64,000 bases of DNA from Thermococcus aggregans (GTDB lineage: Archaea; Methanobacteriota_B; Thermococci; Thermococcales; Thermococcaceae): contig NZ_CP099582.1 in the NCBI RefSeq assembly GCF_024022995.1, positions 186,001 to 250,000 of the forward strand, in the 5' to 3' direction. Position 1 is the first letter of the stretch, and each line of letters begins with the position of its first letter. Of the stretch, positions 1 through 10,755 are shown one piece after another. The position numbers were made by a program, and so were the translations under genes. Below the pieces are notes generated by a model. That model was not told the origin of the DNA. It did no database searches and saw only the letters and a list, made by a program, of their open reading frames with translations.

Positions 1-861
1 GTCTCCCTGCTTTATGCCTTTATGGAGCTTTACTATCCCGGGAACTGCCAAATCAGCGCCATGAGTAACAGCAGCAACTGCGGAATCCCTTATCCACACC
101 TTCGGAAGATGCTCTACAGCTTTTTCCATCGGCTGGATTGCTCTCCTAAAATACTCTTCAATGCCATCTTCTTTCCAAAAATAGTAGGCATCTATGAGAT
201 CATGCAAGGTGACAAGGGTTTCATCTTCCTTAAACGGTCCGCTTCTTGTTCTCCTCAGCTCGGCCATGTGCGCTCCAACTCCCAAAGCCAAACCAATATG
301 GTGGATGAGCGAACGGATATATGTCCCCGCCTCAACTCCTACCCTAAAGAGAACGTCCTTCCCCTCTATCTCAATTATCTCGATATAGTAAACCTTTCTC
401 GTTCTAAGTCTTCTCTTAACGGCACTCCTTAGGGGGGGCCTTTGGATTATCTCACCTTCAAACTCCTTCATAATGGCATAGATTTTATCCTCTGGCACTT
501 CACCATGAAGATGCATCAAAGCCACATACTCCTTACCTGCCGGTAAAAGTGCCTGAACAACCCTCGTGGCCCTTTCCAAAGCTACAGGCAAAACCCCAGT
601 AACTTTTGGATCTAAGGTTCCCCCATGGCCGGCTTTCTGAAGGTTTAAAAGCTTCTTAACCCATGCAACAACCTCGTGACTTGTAGGACCGGGAGGCTTG
701 TCAAGGTTTATAACTCCAAACCGCATATGCATTTCAATAGGCCTTTTATCTGGAGGAAATCCCCATTTCGGATTGGTTTCAGCTTTCTCGTCCTTGATAA
801 TGATTTCTCTTTTGAGATCAGCGGGAAGTATTGCCTCTCGCTTTCCTTTTTTTCTACCCAT
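1..861 (-). CDS. cbf5: H/ACA RNP tRNA/rRNA pseudouridine synthase Cbf5 (partial, 3' end outside window)
   Basis: This is the catalytic pseudouridine synthase of archaeal H/ACA guide RNPs, which can also act on U55 of tRNA. Translation from the ATG at 859-861 starts MGRKKGKREAILPADLK and carries the TruB signature HGGTLDPKVTG, with the catalytic Asp near residue 84. The frame runs open off the left edge after 287 codons. The family is about 330-340 residues, so the end of the C-terminal PUA domain is missing. A GTAGGTGG ribosome-binding site lies 5-6 nt before the ATG. It is the last visible gene of the minus-strand superoperon but has its own TATA box upstream. Confidence 0.95.
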   Translation of the reverse strand, partial: MGRKKGKREAILPADLKREIIIKDEKAETNPKWGFPPDKRPIEMHMRFGVINLDKPPGPTSHEVVAWVKKLLNLQKAGHGGTLDPKVTGVLPVALERATRVVQALLPAGKEYVALMHLHGEVPEDKIYAIMKEFEGEIIQRPPLRSAVKRRLRTRKVYYIEIIEIEGKDVLFRVGVEAGTYIRSLIHHIGLALGVGAHMAELRRTRSGPFKEDETLVTLHDLIDAYYFWKEDGIEEYFRRAIQPMEKAVEHLPKVWIRDSAVAAVTHGADLAVPGIVKLHKGIKQGD

Positions 862-891
862 TCTGCCCACCTACAAAAAATTGAGAAAAGA

Positions 892-907
892 GGTTATAAA
901 CCTTTAC
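892..907 (-). promoter_or_regulatory. TATA box/BRE for cbf5
   Basis: The minus strand reads GTAAAGGTTTATAACC, a typical Thermococcales BRE+TATA element about 35-45 bp upstream of the cbf5 ATG. It would let cbf5 be transcribed separately from the ribosomal superoperon. The rest of the 186-bp gap shows no gene that I can support. Confidence 0.55.
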
Positions 908-1047
908 AGTTCCAAACAGCCTTGAGCATACAAACGCCTCAACATATAATATGCCAGAAAGGCATTAAACGACTTTCCCCATCAAAATGAGAGAGTTAAG
1001 AAAAGAAAGTTTGCAAAGTGGAAAGATAATGGACGAATCGCTCAAGA

Positions 1048-1299
1048 TCACTCAAGACTTATTCCAGCCTGTTCAAGAGCGGCCTTGACGGCTTCGTCAT
1101 CGGCACCGCGCTCGATGTTAATCTTCTCCGGAAGGGGCTCAAGGTGCTTTATGTTCATCCTTCTCCTCTTCACCTTGTTCAAGCCTGCTCCAGTAACGAG
1201 GACGAAGTTCTTATCAATTATGTCAACAACAACTACCTTTTGTCCGGCTCTTCTTCCGGCAATAACCACAGCCAACCTTCCAACATCAATTGCTGGCAT
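1048..1299 (-). CDS. rpl14e: Large subunit ribosomal protein L14e
   Basis: This is an 83-residue archaeal/eukaryotic-type ribosomal protein of the 60S/50S subunit. It starts [20 protein letters not shown], a KOW-like beta domain typical of short archaeal L14e, and the basic [16 protein letters not shown] segment follows. It lies between cmk and cbf5, the conserved order in Thermococcales. Its length matches the family. Confidence 0.95.
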   Translation of the reverse strand: MPAIDVGRLAVVIAGRRAGQKVVVVDIIDKNFVLVTGAGLNKVKRRRMNIKHLEPLPEKINIERGADDEAVKAALEQAGISLE

Positions 1300-1319
1300 T
1301 CATCCCACCTCCATCTTTT

Positions 1320-1877
1320 TTATTTCCCCGTGTCGCCATCGGGGTACAGGTGGTCGATGGCGGCCTTCACAATCGCGAAGACGCCATCGGGACCCCAATT
1401 GGCAGTGTTAATAACCAAATCATAAACTGAAAGGTCGTTAATGTCAATTCCATATAGATTTAAATACCTTTTCCTATTCTGCATTTCTCTCTCGGCAATT
1501 TGCATAAATGCTTCTTCAACACTTATGCCCTCTCTCCTTGCTACACGTTGAGCCCTTATCTGAATCGGCGCATCAAGCCATATCTTTAAATCAGCATCTT
1601 TTACCATCCATCCGGCCAAACGACCTTCTATAACCACATTGCATTCTTTTGCCGCCTCTACTTGCCTTCTATCAACTTCCCTGTCTATTTCTGGATGCAT
1701 CTCCGCATATTCTTGAAACTCCTGGAGAGACATGCCCATCTCTTTTGCCATCTGTCTAAATATCAAACCAGCGTAGACGTGCTTAAACCCATAGTACCTA
1801 GCCAGATTCTTGCAGAGAGTTGTGGTACCGCTCCCCGCTAATCCGCTTACTGTTATCACTAGGCACCCTTTAGGCAT
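1320..1877 (-). CDS. cmk: Cytidylate kinase (archaeal type)
   Basis: This enzyme phosphorylates (d)CMP to (d)CDP with ATP in pyrimidine nucleotide salvage. It has 185 residues with an N-terminal P-loop GLAGSGTTT (about residues 12-20), the CMP-site region around EGRLAGWMVKDADLKIWLDA, and an arginine-rich lid (RAQRVARREG). The ATG at 1877 has GGGATG just upstream. The gene follows L34e in the superoperon and is 20 bp from L14e, as in other Thermococcales. Confidence 0.93.
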   Translation of the reverse strand: MPKGCLVITVSGLAGSGTTTLCKNLARYYGFKHVYAGLIFRQMAKEMGMSLQEFQEYAEMHPEIDREVDRRQVEAAKECNVVIEGRLAGWMVKDADLKIWLDAPIQIRAQRVARREGISVEEAFMQIAEREMQNRKRYLNLYGIDINDLSVYDLVINTANWGPDGVFAIVKAAIDHLYPDGDTGK

Positions 1878-1899
1878 GGTGCATCCCTTTCGTCCAAGA

Positions 1900-2166
1900 T
1901 TAGATGGCAGCCCTTACCTGAGCCTTCATAACCCTTCTCATACAGCTGGGGCAGAGATGTGGATAAGGCCTTTCTGGCCTCTTCTTGGTCTTGGGAAGCT
2001 TTCTTAACTCACTTGCCCTGCCTCTTGGGATTCCGTTTAATGGTCTCCCGCACATTGCACAGTGGGCAATCTTCGGCTTCTTCCTTTCAAAGTGTATCAC
2101 AGTCCTTCCACCCGGAGTTCTAACGTACTTTCTTCTCCATGATCTTGACCTGTACATTGGCTTCAT
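1900..2166 (-). CDS. rpl34e: Large subunit ribosomal protein L34e
   Basis: This is an 88-residue basic ribosomal protein. It contains a probable zinc ribbon, [11 protein letters not shown] then HLCPSCMRR (two CxxC pairs). I placed the start at [20 protein letters not shown] because GGGGTGAG sits 5 nt before that ATG. A longer frame exists upstream (to 2196) but has no ribosome-binding site and does not match the family N-terminus. Confidence 0.95.
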   Translation of the reverse strand: MKPMYRSRSWRRKYVRTPGGRTVIHFERKKPKIAHCAMCGRPLNGIPRGRASELRKLPKTKKRPERPYPHLCPSCMRRVMKAQVRAAI

Positions 2167-2212
2167 ATTTCTCACCCCGCTTAGCTTTTTTGTCAAGCGT
2201 TTTTAAATTTAA

Positions 2213-2740
2213 CTAATATGAGTCCAAGAGCTTTCTTAAAACCTGTCCGACAATCATTGATGTCAAGATGTACCATCCAATATACCCTAGCTCGTTGGCT
2301 TGGAGGGAAGAGTGGTAAAATCTGTGGAACCAGTCAAAGAGGAAAAAGTTAAACGGTGATTTCACGATTGCCGTTTCAACATACCACCTTCTCATCCATC
2401 CAAAGAATATTATGAATATTGGCATTGTAAAGAGCATCGGTTTGAACATTGAGTCCTTCATAACTTCATTTTGAAGCTTTAAAAGCTCCAATTGTTTTTG
2501 TTGAAGCTTTCTCAGTTTTTTCTCGTCTTTAGCCTTTTGAGCCTCTTTCCACTCCTTCTGGAATTCTCTGCTCATTTTTTGCAGTTTTTTCATTTTCTCC
2601 TGGTCTATCAGCAGGTGATTAACTAGTGTGAAAAAGGCTCCAAGTATAATTCCAGAAATTGTTACCACCCACATGGGGTGAGCATTTGTTACCAAAGGTC
2701 CAAACACTTTATCAAGTGCAAGATATACTCCTTCAAGCAT
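2213..2740 (-). CDS. DUF106/EMC3-like membrane insertase homolog
   Basis: This is a membrane protein of about 175 residues of the archaeal DUF106 family, a remote relative of Oxa1/YidC, Get1 and EMC3 insertases. It shows one hydrophobic segment at about 22-42, a charged coiled coil rich in Lys/Glu/Gln at about 48-92, and two hydrophobic segments near 100-120 and 150-170. This is the three-helix-plus-coiled-coil plan of the superfamily. The ATG at 2740 has GGTGAG 5 nt upstream and overlaps the adk stop by 8 nt. Linkage to secY fits a role in membrane protein biogenesis. Function is inferred from the family. Confidence 0.85.
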   Translation of the reverse strand: MLEGVYLALDKVFGPLVTNAHPMWVVTISGIILGAFFTLVNHLLIDQEKMKKLQKMSREFQKEWKEAQKAKDEKKLRKLQQKQLELLKLQNEVMKDSMFKPMLFTMPIFIIFFGWMRRWYVETAIVKSPFNFFLFDWFHRFYHSSLQANELGYIGWYILTSMIVGQVLRKLLDSY

Positions 2741-3323
2741 CTTCACTCACCGCCAGATCAAGTATTTTTACCAGCTCATTAACGGCCTCTTCTAAACCTT
2801 TATCCTCATGATTTTCAATTATCTTTATAAGTGCATTGGAATGCATTGCATAGCTTATTGCGGCAGCCCTATTTAAATCTTGATGTCTCTGAATTTGCTC
2901 TTCAGTCTCAACGTCCCTGTCTCTCTTGAGGTCTCTTAGCCTTCTTCCCAGTATTTCACTGGGTGTTGCCTCTATTATAACAATAAATCGTGGGTTTATA
3001 ACCTCAATTACCTCCTTAGGAAAGCCAAGCATGTATCCCAAGGGCGTTTTTATTGTAGCATGGGTATCAAGCAGTACTGGCTCTTTTCTTGATATCTCAA
3101 GAATCCTTTGAGCAGCTTTGAGCTGTAATTCTCTCTGCACATTTAAGCTCAGCTTTCTCATTTCGTCCCTGTGAGTAACCAGTTTAGCCTTCAGGGCTTC
3201 TTCAAACATTATATCTCCAAAGTTAACTACCCTGAATTTTGCTTTAGTCCTTTTTAAAGCCAGCTTTGTGATTGTGCTCTTTCCTACCCCAGGAATCCCC
3301 GTGATGACTACCACAAACGACAT
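2733..3323 (-). CDS. adkA: Adenylate kinase (archaeal AdkA type)
   Basis: It catalyses ATP + AMP = 2 ADP. The product has 196 residues starting [17 protein letters not shown], with the P-loop GIPGVGKST at residues 8-16 and the archaeal trimeric-AK layout rather than the bacterial zinc-lid form. [20 protein letters not shown] is the lid/arginine region. It sits directly after secY, as in most archaeal spc operons. A TATA box in the 93-bp gap gives it a possible promoter of its own. Confidence 0.95.
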   Translation of the reverse strand: MSFVVVITGIPGVGKSTITKLALKRTKAKFRVVNFGDIMFEEALKAKLVTHRDEMRKLSLNVQRELQLKAAQRILEISRKEPVLLDTHATIKTPLGYMLGFPKEVIEVINPRFIVIIEATPSEILGRRLRDLKRDRDVETEEQIQRHQDLNRAAAISYAMHSNALIKIIENHEDKGLEEAVNELVKILDLAVSEDA

Positions 3324-3374
3324 CTTATATCACCTTGACTAAAACTCGCACTCCAGAGAGTACAAAGAAGAATT

Positions 3375-3387
3375 GGTTTATAAGGTT
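3375..3387 (-). promoter_or_regulatory. TATA box in the secY-adk gap
   Basis: The minus strand reads AACCTTATAAACC here, about 55 bp upstream of the adk ATG. The gap is unusually long for this superoperon, so an internal promoter for adk and downstream genes is plausible. Confidence 0.5.
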
Positions 3388-3416
3388 TTTTAGAAAATGA
3401 AGGCAAAAAGAGAAAC

Positions 3417-4802
3417 TCAACTAAAGAACCTGCGCAGTGCTGGGAACATCTCGGTAGCTTGTTCCCTTGCTATTTCTTCATAAAACCTGTAGAGTATACC
3501 CACTGTAAGCAGTATTCCGGTTCCAGTTCCTAGCGCTCCAAGGAAGTCCGCTAATACTGCAACAACAGCCAAGGTAAATGCTCCCCAGAATGTAACGTAG
3601 GGGATGTATCTCTGCAAGACCCTCTCCAATATTCTTGGGTCTCTTCTAAAGCCCGGTATCTGCAGTCCGGCTCTTTGCAGTTGCCTTGCAATACTCTTAG
3701 CGTCAAGCCCAGTAAGCTCAACCCAGAGGAATCCAAAGATAAGGGAGAACGTTATGGTGAGTATGGCATAAACCAAGGCCCTCAGTGGGTCGGCCGTAAC
3801 GCTGAATATGTCCCTAGGCGGTAGAACGTATCTTACAACTCCAGAAACTGCTGCCCCAGTTTCGTCAAAAGTTCCAAGGATTGGGTGACCAAGTCTTTGT
3901 AAAAGCCTAGCCCAGAGCTGGATGTTTGCATAGAGGGCAAAAGTCAAAATGATCGGGATATTGCTGACATACATGAATCTTATTGGATACCTCCCTCTAA
4001 CAGTTACCCTTCCATAACTGAGGGGAATCTCCACGCGCATGCTTTCTAAGTAGACAACTATCAGGAAGATGACTATCGTTGCTAAAACGCTTAACATATC
4101 TGGAAGTCCCCTTCTGTAGAGAGCCCCTGTAACGTCACCTTTAATTATGTGCTGAATAAACGCCGGAATGGCACCTATTATGGCAGGACCACCTGTTAGT
4201 GGATCTATAGCTTGATTTGTTGTTAATGGGTTAAGTGATCTCGTAACAATTGTCTGTGAAACTCCCGCAGCGATGAAAAGACTTATACCGCTACCAATTC
4301 CCCACTTGCTTACAAGCTCATCCATAATCATTACCATTATTCCACCAAAAGCAAGCTGGAGCATAAGAAGTACCTTGATTGTTAATGTGGGATTTCCAAA
4401 TGCACCTGCAAATACGTAAACAGCTGCCTCGAAGAAGCACATAAATACTGCAAACACCTTCTGCAGAGCTTGATAAAACCTTCTGTCCTCATGGTTTGAG
4501 AGATCAAGCTTTATTATTTCTGATCCCACTAAGAGCTGCATGATAATTCCAGCGGTAACTATGGGACCTATTCCCAAGGTTAATAGACTACCGTTTCTAC
4601 CAGCAAGGACTACTCTTAAAGTCTGGAAATAGTCCTGTATTTGGCCGGGAATTCCAAAAAGAGGTATCTGTGCCATGATAAAATACAACAGCAACGCAAC
4701 TCCTGTCCATGCGAATTTTTCCTTTAGAGGCACGTGTCTCTTTGGTCTTTCAATTTCTGGGAACGCGTGCTCTATCCTGTAAATTATTTCCCTTGCTCCC
4801 AT
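3417..4802 (-). CDS. secY: Protein translocase subunit SecY
   Basis: This is the central pore subunit of the Sec translocon in the cytoplasmic membrane, 461 residues with about ten hydrophobic helices. The plug and first-helix region follows [20 protein letters not shown]. The cytosolic loop between helices 6 and 7 contains [21 protein letters not shown], and the helix 8-9 loop ([18 protein letters not shown]) is the ribosome-contacting loop. Length and placement after L15 match the archaeal spc operon. Confidence 0.97.
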   Translation of the reverse strand: MGAREIIYRIEHAFPEIERPKRHVPLKEKFAWTGVALLLYFIMAQIPLFGIPGQIQDYFQTLRVVLAGRNGSLLTLGIGPIVTAGIIMQLLVGSEIIKLDLSNHEDRRFYQALQKVFAVFMCFFEAAVYVFAGAFGNPTLTIKVLLMLQLAFGGIMVMIMDELVSKWGIGSGISLFIAAGVSQTIVTRSLNPLTTNQAIDPLTGGPAIIGAIPAFIQHIIKGDVTGALYRRGLPDMLSVLATIVIFLIVVYLESMRVEIPLSYGRVTVRGRYPIRFMYVSNIPIILTFALYANIQLWARLLQRLGHPILGTFDETGAAVSGVVRYVLPPRDIFSVTADPLRALVYAILTITFSLIFGFLWVELTGLDAKSIARQLQRAGLQIPGFRRDPRILERVLQRYIPYVTFWGAFTLAVVAVLADFLGALGTGTGILLTVGILYRFYEEIAREQATEMFPALRRFFS

Positions 4803-4840
4803 AGATTACACCTCAAAGATAATTTATTCAAAAAGAAAAA

Positions 4841-5284
4841 TCAGGCAAGGAGGGCTTCTCCCCCAGCCTTAATTATTTTTTCTTCAGCTTTGGGGGAGAA
4901 TGCTCTAGCCTTAATTACGAGTGGCTTTGTGAGTTTCCCGGTTCCAAGCACCTTATCGGCAAATTGAGTGGTATCAACAATGATTCTTCCCTCTTCCTCA
5001 TAGGCAATGCCGAGCTGCATAAGTTCATCAAGGTGTTCATCAATGAATTTGAGGTTTACTGCAGTTATCTCTCTTTGAGCTTCTATGGGCCTCTTGAAAC
5101 CTCTTTTGCCCAAGTGGTCGGGAGCATATTTGATGACCCATGTCCATTTTGTCTTCTTCCTTTTTCCTGTTCCAGCCATACCTCTACCGCCCTTGTGCCC
5201 TCCACCACGGTGCTTCTTTTTGCATCCCCATCCATGAGTGTGGGAACCGCGAAGTTTTCTCACCTTCTTTTTCCTTCTAATCAT
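4841..5284 (-). CDS. rpl15p: Large subunit ribosomal protein L15
   Basis: This is a 147-residue 50S protein whose N-terminus is basic and glycine-rich ([20 protein letters not shown]), the extended tail of archaeal L15/eukaryotic uL15. I chose the ATG at 5284 because GAGGTG, overlapping the L30 stop, is 6 nt upstream. A GTG three codons earlier would leave no spacing. Confidence 0.97.
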   Translation of the reverse strand: MIRRKKKVRKLRGSHTHGWGCKKKHRGGGHKGGRGMAGTGKRKKTKWTWVIKYAPDHLGKRGFKRPIEAQREITAVNLKFIDEHLDELMQLGIAYEEEGRIIVDTTQFADKVLGTGKLTKPLVIKARAFSPKAEEKIIKAGGEALLA

Positions 5285-5294
5285 TTCTCGCACC

Positions 5295-5759
5295 TCACAG
5301 CATTCTCTCTATAAGCTCATTAATCGCCTCTCCTCTATATCCCAAAGCTCCGCCCTCTTTGAAGGTCCTCTTCTTGCTCCTAATGCCACCTCTTGCCGGG
5401 TGAAGTCTAAAAACAGGCTTAAGCCCTGGTAAGTCGCTGAGCTTCATTTCTCCGTTGATGACCTTTTCGGCGAATTCTTTAATACCCATACCAAGTTTTT
5501 CTTGAACGTACTCCTCTGTAACCCTCTTGTTTCCTTGAAGTCTTCCTCTCTTCTCTATGAGCTTTGCTAGGGTTTCAGCGTTTATCTCTCCCCAAGTGAT
5601 GTAATCCTTCACCTTCTGTATCATGCCCTTGTAAGTCGGAGTATCATCAACGATCACAAGGTGATTTACCTTGTGAAGTCTCAGCATTGCGAGGGTGTCC
5701 TTTACGGGCCTCTTAACATTTACCCTGCCCCTTATCCTAATCAAAGCAAGTTTTGCCAT
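5295..5759 (-). CDS. rpl30p: Large subunit ribosomal protein L30
   Basis: A 154-residue archaeal uL30, much longer than bacterial L30. It starts [20 protein letters not shown], with the conserved [13 protein letters not shown] strand and a C-terminal [21 protein letters not shown] segment. It lies 11 bp after S5 with its own GAGGTGAG site. Confidence 0.97.
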   Translation of the reverse strand: MAKLALIRIRGRVNVKRPVKDTLAMLRLHKVNHLVIVDDTPTYKGMIQKVKDYITWGEINAETLAKLIEKRGRLQGNKRVTEEYVQEKLGMGIKEFAEKVINGEMKLSDLPGLKPVFRLHPARGGIRSKKRTFKEGGALGYRGEAINELIERML

Positions 5760-5770
5760 CCTCGCTCACC

Positions 5771-6478
5771 TCACAGTTCAAAGTTCTGTGGCATTTCTCT
5801 ACCAACCACTATACCATAGCGCTCGATCATCTCGGGCTTTACAGCGACACTGTTGGTGTTGTAGAGTGCCCCAAAAACTGCCTTCGCAAAGTTAACTGTA
5901 GTTCTTGTTTCACCTAATGTTTGTGACCACACGTCCTTAACTCCTGCCAAGCTGAGTATCTTTTTACCAACGTCACCAATAACAAGGCCAAGTCCTCTAG
6001 GCCCTGGCATGAGTTTTACTTTCACGCTACCGCTTTTACCTTCAACGGCGAATGGGATTGAGTGCGGTCTCCTACACCTACACTCCCATGAACCACAGCC
6101 TCTTTTGATCTCAATTATGTTCATCTTTGCATAGTTGATTGCCTTTCTAATGGCTGTTCCGACTTCCCTTCCGTGACCAATGCCAAGCCCCACATAGCCG
6201 TCTCTGTTTCCTACTGCTGCAAGTACTCTGAACCTAACTCTCCTACCACTGTCTGTCATTCTCACTGTCAAGGCTATGTCAAGCACTTCTTGGTTTTCTC
6301 TTGAGTTGACCTCAGGAAGGAGTACATCAACTATTTCTGGTTCTTTTATCTGGTAACCCCTTCTAAAGATCTCGTGAATATCAGTTATCTGTCCTTCCTT
6401 AACGAGCATACCAAGCTTTGTCTTGGGCTGCCACTCTTCTAATACTCTTTGAGCGTATTCCTTCCAATCCTGGCTCAT
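5771..6478 (-). CDS. rps5p: Small subunit ribosomal protein S5
   Basis: A 235-residue S5 of archaeal length. The double-stranded-RNA-binding fold is visible in the segment [21 protein letters not shown], and the conserved C-terminal domain in [21 protein letters not shown]. The start overlaps the L18 stop by four bases (ATGA), implying translational coupling. Confidence 0.97.
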   Translation of the reverse strand: MSQDWKEYAQRVLEEWQPKTKLGMLVKEGQITDIHEIFRRGYQIKEPEIVDVLLPEVNSRENQEVLDIALTVRMTDSGRRVRFRVLAAVGNRDGYVGLGIGHGREVGTAIRKAINYAKMNIIEIKRGCGSWECRCRRPHSIPFAVEGKSGSVKVKLMPGPRGLGLVIGDVGKKILSLAGVKDVWSQTLGETRTTVNFAKAVFGALYNTNSVAVKPEMIERYGIVVGREMPQNFEL

Positions 6479-7080
6479 GCTCTCACCTTCTCAAATTTCT
6501 CAATGATTCTCGCCTTAACCTCTTCAAAGTGCTCGGGAAGCCTTTCAGGTTCAAGTCCTCTCACAAGATATCCTCCAAACTGTCTTCTGTACTTCTCCTC
6601 GTCTTCCTCTTTAAGCATCTTTGCATACTCGGCAATGTGTTCTCCTTTAATTCTGTCTTCTCCCGGATAGATTTCCTCGCTGTGTGGAACGTCTAAACCT
6701 GCATCTACAGCTCCCTTGAGGACTGCAAAGATACTTGATCCTCTAGTGGGTGGATGCAGACCAATGTCAAGGATAGCCTCCTCTATACCCTTTTTAAGAG
6801 CTTTGTATCCAATGAGCAGTCCAAGGAGATAAGCGCTCGGCGTATTTCCGCCGTGTCCTTTCCATCCAAAGTCTCTCATGAGTTCTCTTGTGTGAGCTGA
6901 AACAACTGTCTTATCTCCTTTTGGATCGTAAAGCACTATCTGGGCTATATGATGGTTGAGAGTTTTTCTCACAACTAGCCTTGGCTTGCCTGATTTGAGG
7001 AGAGCAAGCCTCTTGTGATAGTTAGTTTTGCCCTCTCTTCTCCTTCTGAATGGAACCCTATATCTTGGTCCATGTGCCAT
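6475..7080 (-). CDS. rpl18p: Large subunit ribosomal protein L18
   Basis: A 201-residue 5S-rRNA-binding protein of the archaeal/eukaryotic uL18 type, starting [20 protein letters not shown]. The conserved [18 protein letters not shown] and [21 protein letters not shown] blocks are present. The start is set at 7080 because AGAGGTGA lies 5 nt upstream. The GTG three codons before it is part of that ribosome-binding site. Confidence 0.97.
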   Translation of the reverse strand: MAHGPRYRVPFRRRREGKTNYHKRLALLKSGKPRLVVRKTLNHHIAQIVLYDPKGDKTVVSAHTRELMRDFGWKGHGGNTPSAYLLGLLIGYKALKKGIEEAILDIGLHPPTRGSSIFAVLKGAVDAGLDVPHSEEIYPGEDRIKGEHIAEYAKMLKEEDEEKYRRQFGGYLVRGLEPERLPEHFEEVKARIIEKFEKVRA

Positions 7081-7085
7081 ATATA

Positions 7086-7532
7086 TCACCTCTTCAATAT
7101 GCCTTTTTCTTCCATGAACAGGTAAAGCTGGTGTTTGCTCTTGAATTGCCCACCCTTAGCTCTTATGTAAAGGTTGCGGTAGGTGTGTTCGTCAATCTTC
7201 TTCTCTGCCTTGAGCTTTCTAAGCTCCTTTCTAAGGGCCCTAATTGTCATCATCCATCTCTCCTTCTTGCCCATTCTTGCCGTCTTTTTGCCCTTTCTGC
7301 TTCCATGTCCCCTGTGCCTTCCTTTCTTCCTTGCTTCTTGCCTAAGCTTTGCCCTGTATCTGCTTTGTCCTTTAATTGGCTTTTTCTTGATGACGCCTTC
7401 GTTTATCAGTCTTTTAATGTCCTCCCTAGTGATAGCAGACCTAACATCATCAATTCTTTCGGGGTCTATCCAAACCCTATTCTCGCCACATTTCAAAAGT
7501 TCAGCGGCAATCCTTCTCTGCATCTTGAGCAT
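7086..7532 (-). CDS. rpl19e: Large subunit ribosomal protein L19e
   Basis: A 148-residue L19e with the expected [20 protein letters not shown] helix and the highly basic [16 protein letters not shown] linker. The ATG at 7532 follows GAGGTGAAGGTT. The longer GTG start is the ribosome-binding site itself. Confidence 0.96.
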   Translation of the reverse strand: MLKMQRRIAAELLKCGENRVWIDPERIDDVRSAITREDIKRLINEGVIKKKPIKGQSRYRAKLRQEARKKGRHRGHGSRKGKKTARMGKKERWMMTIRALRKELRKLKAEKKIDEHTYRNLYIRAKGGQFKSKHQLYLFMEEKGILKR

Positions 7533-7537
7533 AACCT

Positions 7538-7918
7538 TCACCTCGCGTTGAGCACCTTAATACCCAATTCCTTAGCTCTCTCAATTATCATGAGTCTCTT
7601 TCTCTTTCCGACTGTTCTGGCTATCCTAGCGGCTTGTCTTGTTGGGTCTATCGCTTCTAGCTCCTTAACGTTGTGTACAAGAACTTCTTCGTAACCGCTT
7701 GGGTGGAGACCGCGGACAGCTTTGGGTGAGCTCCATCCAATGCTGGGTGATCTAGCTTTCCCTTTAAGCTTTAGTCTCATTTTGCTGTCAGTTCCCTTTG
7801 GTCTTCTCCACTTGGGATCATTCTTAAACTTGGGGAACCTCCACCATTCCTGTCTAAGAAACTTAGGTTTTTTCTTTTTGAGTCTGGCCCTTATTCTTAA
7901 GAGTCTCGCTTTTTCCAT
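7538..7918 (-). CDS. rpl32e: Large subunit ribosomal protein L32e
   Basis: A 126-residue L32e with the diagnostic [20 protein letters not shown] motif and the C-terminal [14 protein letters not shown] block. The start at [20 protein letters not shown] (7918) follows GAGGTGAGACTG. The GTG start three codons upstream is rejected for lack of spacing. Confidence 0.96.
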   Translation of the reverse strand: MEKARLLRIRARLKKKKPKFLRQEWWRFPKFKNDPKWRRPKGTDSKMRLKLKGKARSPSIGWSSPKAVRGLHPSGYEEVLVHNVKELEAIDPTRQAARIARTVGKRKRLMIIERAKELGIKVLNAR

Positions 7919-7928
7919 CAGTCTCACC

Positions 7929-8483
7929 TCAGAACTTTATAGGTTTACCCGCCTTTTCAACAATGTAAATACCATCTTGGAAGACTCTCCTATCTCTACC
8001 GGTAATTCTTGTCGCCTGCTCGATGTTTGCTGCAGTCTGTCCGACTTTTTCTTTGTCGATTCCCTCCACTATTATTTCGCTGCCCATGACCTTTACTGTA
8101 ACCCCCGGGAGTATCTCAGCTATTCTAGGTGCTTTTTCACCGAGGAAGTTCTCTATGTAAACCTTGTCTCCTTGAACCTTGACTGTTATTGGGAAGTGGC
8201 TGTAAACGACCTTAAGCTTGTAAGTGAACCCTTCCGTAACGCCCTTGATCATGTTTGCTATGTGAGACTTGAAAGTTCTTGCAATGGCTATGTCCTTCCT
8301 CCTTGGAAAGTCCTTGTAGATAACTACCTTGCCGTCTTCAGTGAATATCTTGACCCCCGGATAGTTGAGCTCTCTCTCAACTTCTCCTTTTGGTCCCTTC
8401 ACCTTGACGAGGTTGCCATTAACTTCAACAGTGACCCCCTCTGGAATTTCAACCTCTTCCCTCACCCATGCATCAATTGGCAT
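7929..8483 (-). CDS. rpl6p: Large subunit ribosomal protein L6
   Basis: A 184-residue uL6 with two repeats of the alpha/beta domain, beginning [20 protein letters not shown]. The [19 protein letters not shown] strand and the C-terminal [19 protein letters not shown] rRNA-binding segment are conserved. The ATG at 8483 is preceded by GAGGTGAGAGAA. Confidence 0.97.
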   Translation of the reverse strand: MPIDAWVREEVEIPEGVTVEVNGNLVKVKGPKGEVERELNYPGVKIFTEDGKVVIYKDFPRRKDIAIARTFKSHIANMIKGVTEGFTYKLKVVYSHFPITVKVQGDKVYIENFLGEKAPRIAEILPGVTVKVMGSEIIVEGIDKEKVGQTAANIEQATRITGRDRRVFQDGIYIVEKAGKPIKF

Positions 8484-8493
8484 TTCTCTCACC

Positions 8494-8886
8494 TCAGTAG
8501 ACGTAGGCTATTAACCTTCCACCAATGCCCTTCTCAAGGGCCTCTTTGTGTGTCATAACTCCTTGGGATGTGGAAACTATTAGAATACCAAACTCGAATG
8601 CTGGAAGGAATCTCTTTTCCCACTTCTCATATTCCTTGGCTTTTACTGAAAATCTCGGCTTTATTGCCCCGGCTTTGTTTATCTTCCCTAAGAGTTGAAC
8701 CCTGTATATGCCTGCCCTTCCATCATCGATAAACTCAAACTCACCTATGTATCCGTTCTCTTGCATAACCCTAAGTACCTCTCCAATAAGCTTTGAGGCT
8801 GGTTTTATGTAAACCTCTTTCTTTCCAACTCTCTCGCTGTTTGTAATGTGAGATAAAGCATTTGCCAAAGGATCCAACAGAGTCAT
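8494..8886 (-). CDS. rps8p: Small subunit ribosomal protein S8
   Basis: A 130-residue uS8 beginning [20 protein letters not shown], with the C-terminal [20 protein letters not shown] block that binds helix 21 of 16S rRNA. GAGGTGAGATGAG precedes the ATG and overlaps the S14 stop region. Confidence 0.97.
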   Translation of the reverse strand: MTLLDPLANALSHITNSERVGKKEVYIKPASKLIGEVLRVMQENGYIGEFEFIDDGRAGIYRVQLLGKINKAGAIKPRFSVKAKEYEKWEKRFLPAFEFGILIVSTSQGVMTHKEALEKGIGGRLIAYVY

Positions 8887-8897
8887 CTCATCTCACC

Positions 8898-9068
8898 TCA
8901 GTCGTATTTCTTAAATCCTAATTTTGGAGCTACCTCTCTAAAGCAGTGCCTGCAGAGCATTAGTCCGTGTATCCTAACGATTGGTCCAAATTGTCCACAC
9001 CTAATGCATCTTCTCGCGCCCTTACCAAACTTTCTTGGCTTTCTCTTGTTGTAATCAGCCTTCGCCAT
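8898..9068 (-). CDS. rps14p: Small subunit ribosomal protein S14 (zinc type)
   Basis: A 56-residue protein starting [20 protein letters not shown]. The two pairs CIRCGQ and CRHCF form the CxxC...CxxC zinc site of short archaeal uS14, and it ends [10 protein letters not shown]. It fills the gap between L5 and S8 exactly, with the L5 stop 2 bp upstream. Confidence 0.95.
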   Translation of the reverse strand: MAKADYNKRKPRKFGKGARRCIRCGQFGPIVRIHGLMLCRHCFREVAPKLGFKKYD

Positions 9069-9070
9069 AA

Positions 9071-9622
9071 TCATCCCTCCACAATCTGGACTCCAAACTC
9101 TTCCTCCATGAAAACCATACCCTCTTCCTTTGTAAGCTTGTGCCTTGTAGGGATGTGGTGCCTTCTTCTCTTTCTTCTTGCAATTCTGTATCCAGGCCTT
9201 TCAAGCGTTACACAAACGTCCATACCAAATATACCGATCTCTGGATCATATTCCACTCCTGGGATGTTAATGTGTTCATCAATACCAAAGCAAACGTTTC
9301 CATGTTCGTCAAAGCTGGATTCCTTAAGCCTGTTGTCAACAGCGGCCAATAGCCTCTTAAGCATCTCATAAGCTTTTTGTCCCCTTAGGGTTACTTTAAC
9401 CGCTATCGGCTCGCCCCTTCTGATTCCAAAGTCCCTGTTTGTTTTCTTTGCCTTCCTTCTTATTGGCTTTTGACCAACAAGTGATTCTAGCATTGTCTCA
9501 GCCTTTGTAAGTCTCTCACCACTCTCGCCGACACCAATGTTTATGGTGACCTTAGCTATCCTGGGTCTTCTCATAGGATGAGCTTCCCAATCAGCCAGGA
9601 TTGCCTCTCTGTTAGCTATCAT
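9071..9622 (-). CDS. rpl5p: Large subunit ribosomal protein L5
   Basis: A 183-residue uL5 that binds 5S rRNA. It has [20 protein letters not shown] near the N-terminus, [19 protein letters not shown], and the basic [17 protein letters not shown] loop specific to archaea. Its ATG has a GAGGTGAAAAGGA site. Confidence 0.97.
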   Translation of the reverse strand: MIANREAILADWEAHPMRRPRIAKVTINIGVGESGERLTKAETMLESLVGQKPIRRKAKKTNRDFGIRRGEPIAVKVTLRGQKAYEMLKRLLAAVDNRLKESSFDEHGNVCFGIDEHINIPGVEYDPEIGIFGMDVCVTLERPGYRIARRKRRRHHIPTRHKLTKEEGMVFMEEEFGVQIVEG

Positions 9623-9633
9623 TCCTTTTCACC

Positions 9634-10380
9634 TCACGGTAATGAGATCTTTGGTTCTTCTTTACCCAACACAAACGCGTAATCCTTTAAGGTATCAAAG
9701 AGCTCCCCTTCCTTGTCCTCAATGGTAACCACGTCCGGCCATCCGCCTGGGAATTGCCTGACTTCAACGATTTTTCCTACTCTTGCAACGTTCTTACCCT
9801 GAACAACGAACACATAAGCTCCAATTTCAAATGGGAGCACTTCAATTATTTCTCTCTCCGGAACTTTCATTAAGACGGTGTCTGAAGTCTTGAACTTGTC
9901 TTTGGTCTCATCTGTGAGTGAGCTGAGCTTGACTAGGTGGTTTGTTCCGTCATGGAAGTTAAGCTGCAGGTTTCCTCCCTTTACCATTCTCTTATTGTTT
10001 ATCCTCAGAGGCTTTATTTTTGCCTCTTCTTCGCTTATTGGGTGGAGAATAAGCTTTCCAATTCTATTTGGAAAGACTCTATAGTGCTCCTCAGTTTCCG
10101 GAATTGAGACGACATCCATAATACCAACCGGGAACTTGTAGTCTTTTCTGACTTTTCCATCCACCAATACCTTTCCTTCGTTGAGGATTTTTCTTGCTTC
10201 TCTGCCTGTCTTTGCGTATCCAAGGTAATCCCTAATTATGTAGATAAGGGGAATTGATGTTTTCATGTTGTGTGGGCCCGGAGAGGGCCTTACAGCCCAC
10301 TTGTATGTTTTTCTCTCAATGTACCACTGAGTTGGAGCAGCAAGCCTTTTCAAGTGTCTCTTAGCACCTTTCCTCGCCAT
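9634..10380 (-). CDS. rps4e: Small subunit ribosomal protein S4e
   Basis: A 248-residue eS4 with an S4-like RNA-binding domain (residues about 45-110, including [20 protein letters not shown]), a central eS4 domain, and a C-terminal KOW segment around [20 protein letters not shown]. The start is placed at [16 protein letters not shown] (10380), preceded by GAGGAGGGCTTGAAG. The upstream TTG is too close to the ribosome-binding site. Confidence 0.96.
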   Translation of the reverse strand: MARKGAKRHLKRLAAPTQWYIERKTYKWAVRPSPGPHNMKTSIPLIYIIRDYLGYAKTGREARKILNEGKVLVDGKVRKDYKFPVGIMDVVSIPETEEHYRVFPNRIGKLILHPISEEEAKIKPLRINNKRMVKGGNLQLNFHDGTNHLVKLSSLTDETKDKFKTSDTVLMKVPEREIIEVLPFEIGAYVFVVQGKNVARVGKIVEVRQFPGGWPDVVTIEDKEGELFDTLKDYAFVLGKEEPKISLP

Positions 10381-10382
10381 CT

Positions 10383-10745
10383 TCAAGCCCTCCTCTCAAT
10401 TATCTTTTTCCTTCTCTCATCCTCAAGATTCAGCTCAACAATCATAACGTTTGATGGGTGTATTGGGTAAAACGCCTCAGTACCGTTAACCTTCTTAAGG
10501 GTTGCTCCCTCAACGTGAATTCTGTATCTTTTGAGATCAACTTCCACAACTTTCCCTTCATGTCCCTTAAAGTCCCCTCTCATTATTTTCACTTTGTCTC
10601 CAGCCCTAATTGGAAGAGCTCTAATGCCATACTTCTGTCTGAGCTCTTTTGAAAGGGTAGCGCTGACTATCTTGTGTCTGAGATGAAGAGGAGCATTGTA
10701 CAAAAACTTCCTTTGCTTTCTTGGTTGTTTGCTCTTTAATCTCAT
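10383..10745 (-). CDS. rpl24p: Large subunit ribosomal protein L24
   Basis: A 120-residue uL24 starting [20 protein letters not shown]. The KOW motif is [20 protein letters not shown]. The ATG at 10745 follows GAGGTGAGAGAA. A frame extension of ten codons upstream overlaps L14 and has no ribosome-binding site. Confidence 0.96.
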   Translation of the reverse strand: MRLKSKQPRKQRKFLYNAPLHLRHKIVSATLSKELRQKYGIRALPIRAGDKVKIMRGDFKGHEGKVVEVDLKRYRIHVEGATLKKVNGTEAFYPIHPSNVMIVELNLEDERRKKIIERRA

Positions 10746-10755
10746 TTCTCTCACC